A stretch of DNA of 64,000 bases from Asterias amurensis (Eukaryota; Echinodermata; Asteroidea; Forcipulatida; Asteriidae). The stretch spans positions 25,816,427 to 25,880,426 of the forward strand of contig NC_092649.1 of assembly GCF_032118995.1 (NCBI RefSeq), given 5' to 3'. Numbering within the stretch: the stretch's first letter is position 1; each line of letters starts with the position of its first letter. Below the pieces are notes generated by a model that saw only the letters and a program-made list of their open reading frames with translations, ran no database searches and was not told where the DNA came from. The translations under genes and the position numbers were made by a program. Shown in pieces: positions 23,401 to 35,400 of the stretch.

Positions 23401-26400
23401 ACAAGAGCTTGTCTCCGTACCTAGCACTACCACACGTCCGAGATACCCTCATACCGCTTAAACACAGGTAAACACTAACTAAATACAACCATGTTTGTAA
23501 CTCTTTCAGTGCCCACTTTTTGTAGGGGGTTTTGAACACAGTCCTGTGTTTTTTTAGGTTTTTTAAAATTATGTTATACAAAAATACATTTACATAACTC
23601 TTTCCCACTTAACAAATTGTTTCTTGCTGATGTGTGTTACCTTTCTAGGTACATCCAAAAGTCTGAAGTGTTTCTTGAGTGATAATGCCCTTTTATGATA
23701 ACATGTAAGGGTCGTACACACAACTGTACATGTACATGACACTTTTTGAGTGAATAAAAAGGATCATACTTTTTTCATATGCATGATAATGGTGCCTTCG
23801 GTATACATACTATGTAAAATAGATCATACCTGTAAGACCTTGGCACTGAAAGAGTTAATACAATAACAACTCTTGGATCCATCAATCTTTTGTGGAGAAT
23901 AGTACCTTGTCCTGGGTCTGAGTCAAATAAAATCTCATCAAATCGTATTTACAGATCTTTGATCTTCACATGTACAAGGGCTAATGTAGTTGGCTTAGTG
24001 GTTTCTTTCCCTGCCTTGCACCCCTGTGGACCCCAGTTTGAATCTTAACTCGGACCCGAAGCCTTGCATGTGAATTGGGTTTTCAGTCCCTAACTGATTG
24101 CGTGGGTTTCCCCGTTTTGTCTTATTCCTCCTACATTACATCTAAAACTGAACATTTCTTCTCTTTTCCTGTTCATCCTGTTGTTGTTGCTAATTACGCT
24201 TAGTCTTTCAAAGCTTTTGCGTAGTAGTACAGGAAAAACATTTTAGTTTCTGTGCAACGGATTTGACTGTAAAGAACTTCGTCAGGTCCTGTGGGGATCA
24301 GATTTATTTGTTCTTAAGGCTTTTCAAGAGGAAATCCAAATGTCTATTATAGGAACATTTCTGATGTTGCACCCAGCCTGAGGCAGCAGAAACCACACTG
24401 TCGTCCTTCTGTCTGTGTGTACTTTCCAGGCCAGATGAACTAGACCTCAATCATGAGAGAATATAAACCTCTTTCCTTCAAGAACTACTACAGGGTCTTA
24501 TCCAGGGTTTCCCCTCCCCCCTTCCTCCAAGCAATCATCACATAGGGATGTCTTTGTCGTATTTTCTCTGGCAGCCCCAAATCTTATTTTGTCCTTATCT
24601 CCTGGAACCAGAGAAAGGTCTGTCACCCCATCCTACCCACGCTTACCCTGTTTTGCCCTGTCTTGCCCTGTCTGCGAATGGGAATACTTTTGTGTTTCTT
24701 TTTAAAATTAGCTTTCATTTTGATCGTTAACTTTTTCGAAAAAAGCAACTGTGGTCTAAAGCGTTGTACAAAAATTTGAATGAAGTTTATAACTTATTGA
24801 GAAACCTTCATTTCATGTTCTTGAAATACAACATTTTTTTTTTTTTTTTTTTTTTAAAACAAAAGCCTTTTTGGGGGGGGGAGGTGGGAGCAGTTCATAT
24901 TCAATATGAAATATTCATACAGAGAAATATTTCTGTCTGAAGTACTTTCAAAAGAAGAAAATAACATTTAAAGACCATAAAATTCACCATGCTTATTTTT
25001 GGACTGCTACAGTGTAAACGCACACTAGATGCTAAGGTCCTATATTCATGTTTTTATATGAACTGCAACAAATTGAACAGCTTTTTTGTAGTTCACACTG
25101 AAATGGGACAATTCTAGTTTGATAAATTTTTCACAAGTTTGTGTTGTCAGTCAAATTCAAGGGAGTTTTCACAGGTTGGTTAACAATTTTGAGAGTGCTC
25201 ATAAGTTTTACCAATGATGTGATGTGCATGCACCTTCTTCAAGTGGTCACACTGGATATACTTATATATTGTTTTGCTTATTGTCCCTATGTACTTCTCT
25301 ACTTTGGGCCTTGAAAATCTCTTTAGATATACAAATGTCAATAACAAATAAATTATCCTTGTGAAATTTCAATCCAGACTGCCGCAGTCTTGACAGGGGA
25401 GAACCCCTACAAGTAGGTACAACTGGGTCAATGTACAAACTACTCACTTTGCCTGTTTGTGAAAACCAGAAAAACAGTTTTCTCTTTAATTAATCACCTG
25501 CACGAGATCAAGTGCTCAAGGACAAGAATTAGAATCAAGTTTCACTTCAAGTCGTAATCAACAACTCCTTCATGCGTGTCAGGAACTCGCTGAGTGTATC
25601 TCTTGTCGGAAGCAATCAAAATCAATATCTGTTTTTTTTTTAAAGGGTTTGAGTACTTTTTGTGTGACACAAAACAAAATGTCCACAGATTTACATTGAA
25701 ATTACACGGTTTGAGCATAATGATGATAGAAAGCTTCACTTAAAATATTACTTGCTGGGGTGCTGTAGTTTTAGAGAAATGAGTAAAACAATAACACAAA
25801 AATAGTCTAGTCTCAGGAGACAAAAATTATTTTAGCACGACAACTTACATGTATTTATGTGGCTCTCCTGAAAACATTGCTCTGTGATTTTCTTTTTTCC
25901 CCAAAACATGACGACTAATCATTGAGGCTGAAAACTTCTACAGTAAATTATATTACATACATCTTCATTCTCTGTGAGTAGGGATTATGTCATAGCAAAA
26001 ACCTTAATTATACAAAAGGTGTCTAAACCCTTTAACAAAAGAATTAAAGAAGAAACACAAAAAAACTTGAGTCTAGATTATGTTGCACTTCCTTGCTGGA
26101 GGCTTCTAGTGAGAGAGAAATCAGAGAGTTGTTGAGATCTTTCTGCACAAGATGGTAAAGAATGACAGATGGTCTGGCAGTGTGGATAATCCTGATTGAC
26201 GGTACCTGTCAGTGCCCTTGTCCCCATCCTGACAGCTGAATGTGTGTCCCATCCAGTCAAAGACAACAACACAGCTAGACATCGTACACTGTTGCAGGCA
26301 GTTTCAAAACCAGGGTTTGAGATAGGGAACAGTGAAGAATTATTTCTGTCAACGACCTATTCATCTGCTTTTTATGTGGTAATTTGTCAAAATATTGTTG

Positions 26401-29400
26401 GAAGATGTCAACAGCTCGCCTTCAAAAGTAGAGGAATCCATGGTGTAATAAAGCAATTGTTGCATGCTGTGTGATGGGGTTCACACAAGAGGGAAAATGG
26501 CACCCTTGGACTTGTCTTTGGAGCCTTATTGGGTGTCTGAAACTCCATGGACCCCATTGGCCATCACAGCGTGTAACAGTTGTATAAATACATGCTCTGC
26601 AACCTGATGACCGTTATAGACAGTTTGGTTGCAGTTGGTTCTTGCTTATAGTCAGGGACATTTCAATACAATGCATCATCAATACTAAGGGAATCAATGT
26701 GTGGTGAAGAGGTTTTCAACTAGTGGTTTAACCTCAATGAGGCCTGGTTCTTGATAATTTTACCGAGACGAAGTCGAGGTAAATTATCAAGAACCAAGCC
26801 TCGGCGGGTTTAAACCACTAGTTGAAAACCGATTCAACACACTTTGATTCCCATTCATAAATAACTTTACGGTCAAAAACATCAACCCTTTTTGGTCAAA
26901 AAGTAAAATAAATGCAAAAATTATAATTGTTCAATGATTTCTTTCAACACAACACCCCTCCAGCTATGAAATGGTAAGGCCCTCGGGTAAACAACTCTTT
27001 ATAAGGGAATGCTGTGCGCGTCGCGCGTATCATGTGATGTGGAACAACTGTTTCAGCCGTTGCTCTCAACCAATAGGAATGAAGAAACTGTCTTAAAAGC
27101 ACAGGTGCAAGCTCGCGTGTCACGCCCATGTTTCAACACTTCTTACTGGTTATAAACAAAGGTTTATACACAATCCAATAGGAATAGCGAAACTGTCTGA
27201 GGTATTTATGAACGTATGTTCAGTATGTACTTTGGAAGGGTTAATAAAAGTTGACTCTAAAACTTGACACAACTTTATGTACTTAAGAATTAGGAACCTT
27301 TTCCATTTTCACCTTAGTAATCTCCGTAGATGCTTACAATGTTTTGCATTCACACAACTTTAGTAAAGCATTTTGTGTTGAAAATTTTGCAAGACTTAGT
27401 GCGAGACTTGGTTGTAGACCAACAAACATCATCTTGTTAATATCAGTGGACTGGCAGCGCAATAGGCTGTGTTAAACAAGAGAGATCCATCGTACGTACT
27501 GCCACGGAGGTTGTTTTACATGTGGTACGCTGGATGGCAACGATAGGATGAATAATTGCTTAGCATAAAGTACATGCTAAGCACTGTTTCATTATAAGAA
27601 TCATACATGTTCATGTGGCCGAATTCTGCTTAACGTCCTGCATGGGTGATTCACGTCCAGACTGAACACGTTTCCTGTCTTCTAGCCGTACCAGCCTTGG
27701 TTACTAGAGTAGCGGTATATTTAGCGACTAGTCCGGCACACACTCAAGCTTTCTCCGCTGTAACCCCCCCCTCCCCCTGCTCCGTCACCCAATCAATCAG
27801 GGGAACAGATGGGCTAAGGGGTACCCAGCCCGAGGAGGGTGTTGAGGGGGCAAATTAGGAGCAAGAGAAATTGCTTGTGACAGGCCGAGTGTGTTGGCGG
27901 ATATTTAATGAAGTAAAAACCCTAACATTCAGAGTAATAACTTCACCTTCTGAGGTTATTGCGGCTTCATGAAGTGCATTCTGAATTGCTATTTTTTTCC
28001 TTCTCTATCTCTCTTTCTGGAGTCGTTTGGGAGGAAGTCGGCAATTAATGTGTTTTTTTGAAATGTAGAAACAGATAGGAACTTGACATTTAAATGGGAA
28101 GAGCCTGACCATTACACACTGTTTATACAACTTGGTTTAGAATTATTGAGCTCACGCTAAGGCAATTAAGAATCAATCTTTCGATTCAGTAATGAACTCT
28201 TCTTCCACGAAGTATAAAAAGAAACTGTGTTGTGGCAGTGTTTTACAGGCTCCCGGTTCTGGAACTCTTTGTTTGTCTGTAATTTACTAAAAATACGGTT
28301 TTGCCCTGAAGGGTCTTGGAGGAAGTCTGTCTATGTGTCATCCATATAGTGTCTACAAGTCTATTATGAAGAGTATGCATAGTACAATGTGTACTATAAT
28401 ATTCAAGCAAACAACGTTTCAGGCCGTGAATGTATGTTCTAGAAGGGGCACTTCTCTGTGTACTATAATATTCAAGCAAACAACGTTTCAGGCCGTGAAT
28501 GTATGTTCTAGAAGGGGCACTTCTCTGAGGAAAATGTAAACTTTGTGTTTGAACTTTGCAACCGACACCACAGCAAAATCACCGCGCACAGCGGCAATCA
28601 CTGTGGCTGCTGTTAGTTATTTTGAGTACTGAAGTGTGGCAAATTTTGCATAGCAGCATGGCTGTACAATGTGTGTTTTTCTGTTTTTATGGCATAAGAT
28701 GGTGTTCTTCAGGAGGCTGGTGAATGTTTTCCACATTCCAATCAGATATTTAAGTGGCCTACCCCCCCCCCCCCCCTCCCCTTGAGAAGGGCTTTGCCGT
28801 GGTGTTTTCGGCAGTGGCTGATGAATGTGCCACAGCACCTTGTCAAACCCTTACAAGGGTCTATATAAATAAGTGTCATAATTCACAAGAAAAATTCAAA
28901 ACCTGTCTTAAAAAGTGCTTCTCTTTATTCAAGCACCTTATTAATGGAAACCTGCGCTATACAGACCTCAATATGATTGTAGTGTTGTAATTTGGTAGTT
29001 GCTTTTTACCTTTGTATTTAGCGCTTTTGGGCCATTGAGGCAACTTGGCGCTTTATCTTTTTTGTTATTTTTGATATGTTATTCCTTTAGTAAATATCTG
29101 TCAAATGACTCTGTCCTACAGACGAGAGAAGCAGCGACTCTGGGACAAGGCCGTCCTTTTTATCAACACCCACGAGTCACGTGTACGGATGGAGACACAG
29201 CAAATTGCCGGGGAAGAGTTTCTAGTCTGGAGATGGATTCTACCGTCCCCGGTGGTCGCCTCGTTCACTCCGATGACCGAACTGGTGAGATTCACTGGCC
29301 AACTATTAAAGTCCACGGTTAACATGGGGCCAATTTTATAGAGCTGCTCAAGCACAAACAAGATGCTGAGCACAACAAAATTATGCTTACCAGAATACCA

Positions 29401-32400
29401 ACCAAACTACCATGTCTTAGTACTATTTGTGATTGGTATCCTGCTCATTTCTGCTTAGCAGAGAGTTGGTAAGCATTATTTTCTGCTTAAGCAGCTCTAT
29501 GAAATTTGGCCCTAAAAAAAACAAGAAATTGTTAAAACCAAGAAAGGGGAGAGCTGACTTTGTCCAAATCAGCTCATGTTGTATCCTCTTATGTTTTATA
29601 TTATGACTTGCCTGTAACAGGTAATACCACCTTTTAAATTTTCTTTCAACCTTAATTTTTTTTTTTTTTTTTTGTTGGATTGCAAGGTTTAATTTTTAAT
29701 GAATACAACAAAATACACCAAATGGTGAGATCACTTGTTAACTTTGAAGTACAGGGTTACCTGATTTTTTTTTTTTTTTTTTTTTGTATGGGGGGGGGGG
29801 ACGAGGACAGAAGAGAGCTGACTTTGTCCAAATTAGCTAGTATCCTTATTTGGTCAATATTATGACTTGCCTTGACTTTAGTCACAATCATTGGCTTACA
29901 AAGACACCAAATGAGCAACATACATTGTATACATGTAGCTATTGAGCAACTCTTTGCTGATCTTGTTTTCAACACACTTAAGCACTTTTTCTTCATCATT
30001 GGCTTAGAGATTGTTAATTGATAACATTGAGATAACTGCTACCTGTACATCAGTGGTTCTCAAACTACTGTTTGTAATTTGGAGACAAAAAATGTACCCA
30101 GTATTGTGGCTTTGCACTGTTGTGTTTTGCTGCATTAAAGACACTGGACACTATTGGTATTTGTCAAAAACCAGTCTTCTCACTTGGTGTATCTCAACTT
30201 ATGTATAAAATAATAAACCTGTGAAAATTCGACGACCAATTGAGCTCAAATTTTCACTGGTGTGTTATTTTATGCATATGTTGAGATACACCAACTGTGA
30301 AGACTAGTCTTTGACAATTACCAATAGTGTCCAGTGTCTTTAAGCAGAGTTATACTGTACATGGCCTTGATATTGTTCATGTGCAATCCCAGAGCTCAGT
30401 ATTGAGAGAGTTGGGACTTAGAGGGACCAGTTTTCTTCAGCCAAGTGGTTGCTGGGTGTCAATTTCGGTCTAAATGCAGCACAACCCAATGGGCAGACTA
30501 GTCTGTCATCCTGTGTTTGTCCATGCGCTTTTGGGTATACAAAACGGCTTCTAATCACAAGTTGTTGCAACTCTCTCTTTATACGAGTCTGCCGGTGTTG
30601 TAATCTCAACCACACAGATTCAATCAGAAAGCACATGGGCTAGTAGGAGTGTATGAATACGTACATGAAAAAAAAGCATAAACCCCAGAAATTTATTTTG
30701 GTTTCTTCTGTTTTTTCCTCTCTGTCAATCAGGAGCTGAACCCCAACAGAGTGAAAGTGTGGCAAGGCACAGGTGAGTTGGAAATGAGGCCGGGAAAAAG
30801 ATTAAGCATCGAGATTGCGTTGAGATCTCACCGGCTGCCACGATCTCACCGGCTGCCACGATCTCACCTGAGATCAATTTACCTACCCCCTAGGTCCTGG
30901 CGTGCCAAGCTTAAAGGAACATTACAGCATTGGTTTTTGCTAACAAAACAGTTGCTGGCAGTGTAAGAACTTTATGTAATCCACCACATACATAAACTGA
31001 GAAACCTGTACAAGTTTGAGATTGATTTGCCACTGGATCATAAGAAAATAGTGGACTAAAAAAACGCTTATACATTTTGCATGACAATGATGTAAAACGC
31101 TCACTGAGCGATAAACTCCAAACGTGAAGTTAGATTATTTATTTCTCATGAAATATTACAAACAGAAATATTTCAAGGGATGTTTTCTATTATCATTATT
31201 AGACCGTGTAAGTTTTGTAATGTATGAAAATCTGTGATCTTCACCAATTCTGTAATGTTCCCTTAAGCCTGCCCAGCCCCTTTGCGGCAGACGTGCGTCC
31301 CCTGACAAGCTGCCTGCCCCCTTACATGATTTGGGCGCCAGCTGGTGGAAGCAAGATACATTCTATTGGGTTGCTGCCGGACACACACGCAGGGTTTTCA
31401 GCTTGTTTTTTTGCAAACGCATGCTTCCGTTCAAAGTTTTTAGTCTACATTGCAAATGTTTTGCGTCTCGCTAGAAACCTGTTTTATTTATGCACGGATA
31501 GCGTTTGGAAACGATGGTCATTTGCATCAGGTGTGCTGATGAAAATTTGTGGACTTGTTTTGCGAGAGTGTGATACCACGCAACGAAATCAGGGAGATGG
31601 TTTGAATCGGTCTTGGCTTCAATAGAAAGCAAATAATAGCCTTTGAAAGGAGCAATGTCCCAAGGAGTATACTTAAATGATACTTTTGTTCTTGCCTTAG
31701 CGTAAAAATGCTTGCTTTCAAGTTTTACTCAATTGACCCTTTCACAGTAGCATTATGAAGTTTAGTGTACTTGTATGGTGTATAGACAGGCCTTGCATTA
31801 TGCAGAAGCAATAACGGCCTTGGTGCCCCTTCAAAAATGTACCCTTATACATTTAGGAAGGAACTTTTTCCCCAACAGAAGTGCCCTTTGCAAAATAAAA
31901 ATTTTCCTCTCCCTCTTGAAGATGAATCTCCAGGCCTGCATGGATAGCAAATGCAGACCTTAAACTTTGCTATTGAAGGGGGCACAGCAATTTTCCTCTG
32001 ATTATGGGACAAATGTAAGTTTGTATTGGAACCTTACAGAGGGCACCACAGCAAAAGCAGAGGGCACCATGGCATCTATTGTGGTTGCTGTGGGTTATTT
32101 TGAGGCTTGCAAATGTTTGGTTTAAAAAAAAATGATAGATCGCTTTTGACAGCCTACTACCTCTTGGATGTCTACCCATAGTGACACAATTACATGTAGA
32201 AGCCACCCTTGGCGCAAAGCCTTAAATCCTGTCAAACATCTCCCTGGGGTAGGCACTTCCACACACTGACCCCAAATGCCAGAGCAGGTCAAAATTATAA
32301 ACGAACAAGTATGTGTGAACAGGGTTTGAAAATAAACCAGAGCCCGTCTATTACGTACTTACGGGCATTCACTTATGTCCCTCCCGAGACTTCCAATTCT

Positions 32401-35400
32401 CCTCTCCCCCATCTTAACCCTAACCCCCCCCCCTCTTTAGTTTAACAATAGCCCTTGGAATGCACAGACTCCTTCTGTCTAGCAGGTTTGCCCTGAACGC
32501 ACCTGAGTTGGATGGAATAAGGATTTCCTTATTAGGAAAGTAACACAACCTAATGGGCAGACTAGTCTGACACCCTAAGGCCCTTTTCAAAATCTCGGCT
32601 TTGGATTCGGCTTCAGGCCCCGCCCTCTTGTCTGTAACCCCTGAGCGTGTATACGCAAAGCACGTACAATTGTCAAAACAACCGTGGGGCCAAGCTAGCC
32701 TGAGCCAAATCCAAAGCCAAATCCAGTCGTTTCGAAAAGGGCCTTATCGCTTCTTATCGCTTCTTATCACAAGTTGTTGCAACTCTTTCTATATAAGAAT
32801 TCTAATGCTGTAATCTCAGCAGCACAGAATCAATCAGAAACTAGATGTGTGAAACAAGGTTTAAAAATAAACCAGAGACCGTCTGGCACGGACTTAAGGG
32901 CATTCACTTATTCCCCGTTGCGAGACTTTCATCCCCCTTGAATCAAACAATAGCCCTCTGGAATGTACATGTACAGACTCCTCCTGTCTGGCGGGTTACT
33001 CTGAACGCACCTGGATGAGGTGGAATGGACAGGGATTTCCTGATTAGATTACTGGATGGCCACTGATTACTGACAGACAGTGAAGGGGATGTATTGCATT
33101 GATTCATAACCCTCACTCACCTGTTGTGAATAATATGGCTGTGTGTCGGCCAGTCTCAGTGATCGCATAGTTGGTGATGGTACGCACAGGTGCTATGTAC
33201 ATGTACATGCAAGGTGGTGGGGCGGGGGGGGGGGGGGGGGACACCAGATATGATCACGTAGTTGGTGACTGCATGTACAGGTGCTACATGCAAGGTAGGG
33301 TGGGGGGACACCAGATGATCGCGTAGTTGGTGACGTTATGTACAGGTGCTACAAATGTACATGCAAGGTAGGGTGCTACCTTGAAACCTTGCTCAGGGTT
33401 TTGTGCCATTCTTTCTTAATTAATGCGAGGAAGGAGGGGGGAACCAGATGATCTTGTAGTAAGTGACGGTATGTACACTACAGGTGCTACCTTGAAACCT
33501 TGGTCAGTGTCTGTGTGTTTGCAGTGGGGGGGGGGGGTTGGGGAAGGAGGCTGTATGCATACTTGGATTGATTACACATGTACCTACCCTTAAGCCCAAG
33601 CTACTGGTACTTTCTTATCTGATTATAATTACAGGTGCTTTGAGTCTTGTAATGTGGCAGGACATAGCGTTGCGCTGAGTAAAGGGAATGTGGGTATTAA
33701 TGATTTGAAACTGGGGTATCGTTTGTAGTGTGCATTGAGTCAGGAGATAAGATATTTAGAAATTGTCTAATGACTTGAAGGCTTAATTTTAAAAATGATC
33801 ACCTTATTTTTTTCACCTACATGTACCACCAAGACTATGGCATGTCTCTGGTAGTAGATCTTCTGCACAACAAAAGCATTGACAGTCTCAAAAGAAACTC
33901 TCTGACTCGGCTAAAGAGTTTGAATAATGGGAGACTTTTGGACGGTCCTTTTTCACAGTTCTCGCCAGCAGTGCTCGTGCTCAGACCTATGAGCGCAATA
34001 CTGAGCATGTGCGTGCACGCTCAGAGCCGCAAAATGGACCGTCATTTCTGCTACCGCCAGCAACTCAAAAGTCTCCCATTGCTACCTTTTTCTGACTGCA
34101 GTGACTCTTCATATACATGTACATTAGGTTAAAAATCATTGAAAATATATATATACATTTTTTAATCAACAAGAAAACCTCAACTAGGCTTGGCGTGATT
34201 CAGCCAAAACTAAGATGCAATTGGCCTTGATTTCTGCCTGAATTATTTGGCTCTTTATTAGTCACTCCCTTCGGTAATTTTATCTCTAAAGTCATTTATC
34301 TCTCGACAAACTTTAGAGATTGGAGGCTCGCTTTTTAATTTCAAACTAAACTACTTTAATTATGATGATGGTATCTGTAATTCCCTAATCAGTTTTTTTC
34401 CTCTCCAAAAAGTCAGTGTTTTTTTTACTAACGTCATTTGTTTCAGTTCACAACTTTGGTTTGCTCAAAGAAAACGTTGACTAGAGCGGCTTCCAAGTTT
34501 TCTTCATATTATGTTCTTCTTAATACTTGAGTGTTTTCCGATTTTTTTCGCCTTTTGAAAATTCTTGAAAATTCTTGAAAATTCTTGAAATTGGGATTAA
34601 ACAGCCTGTAATGTAGAGTATACACCATGGTAGTTGATCTTGTTCGGCTACGCTGTTTAGCATAGCTAAATTTTTTTAGCCTTGGATGTGTTTGGGGTAC
34701 ATGTAGGTTTTGGTTGAAGAGATATATTCAGATATACCCCGTCGTCTTAGTTCTTTTCAGGAATTGAATTATCGATATCTTCCGCCATAATCGGTAGCAG
34801 TACACATAATCAATACAGTAGTGCTGTATTCCACTCAGCATTAATGCCTCCCTTCCTTAGCAGCAGTGCTAACTTCCTTTTTATCTTTCTTTCTTTGGTA
34901 TTCTTTTTTGTTTTGTCACAGCGTTTGACAATTTGGACACAGCCATCAAGACACCTCGCTACACCCCAACGCCATGTCTCAAGATCAGGAACATGTTTGA
35001 TCCAACACTGTGAGTCACTTTTTACCTCTGTTTTTTCTTTTCTTTTGGGTTTAACCCATACACCGATGTGTGTTATCAGTACTTTCAGTGACAGTGTCTT
35101 ACCAACTAGACTACTGAGATTGCCCAGTAGCTAGAGGCAGTTCAAATCTTTTTTTTCTTTCTTGTATCAAGGTTATTTTCTGCAAGGCGGAGTTTAGGGG
35201 CTGGCTTAAATCTTCTTCTAGTCTTTAAAATGTGCGCTAAGTGTCATAAAAAATGCTTGTAAAATTGACTTATGACAGACTAAAGACACTGTTTTGTCCC
35301 ACTTAGAAAATTTAAGAGAAAATAAATAAAGCGTTCAAGCTTCTTAAAGCATTTTCCATTTTCTTATGCAGCCAATAATGTTGCATGCCTGATCAATATT

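Larger units (their letters stand above)
23468..29121 (+). other. LEMD3 intron 8 (5.7 kb)
   Basis: It carries a SINE fragment, a T-run at 24835-24855, the 164-bp foldback at 26689-26852, a perfect 69-bp duplication at 28389-28526 and a LINE-tail-like fragment at 28830-29075. The stretches 24160-26680 and 26900-28380 have no element or exon I can name. Confidence 0.6.
29285..30732 (+). other. LEMD3 intron 9
   Basis: It holds the 186-bp element at 29327, a duplicated GAGCTGACTTTGTCCAAAT word (29551 and 29815), long T-runs, a MITE-derived foldback (30135-30343) and segment A of an internal duplication (30418-30643). Confidence 0.6.
30773..34921 (+). other. LEMD3 intron 10 (4.1 kb)
   Basis: Contents include a 356-bp TTAA MITE, a family B fragment, two tandem copies of a segment of about 540 bp, a TIR element inside one of them, a G-rich minisatellite (33160-33530) and a GGGAGACTTTTG TIR element (33929-34077). 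The stretch 34140-34900 is unique and has a small 11-bp hairpin near 34285. Confidence 0.6.

Noticed and set aside
31224-31625. 133-codon plus-strand frame in intron 10
   Set aside because: It begins inside a MITE and has no conserved pattern.
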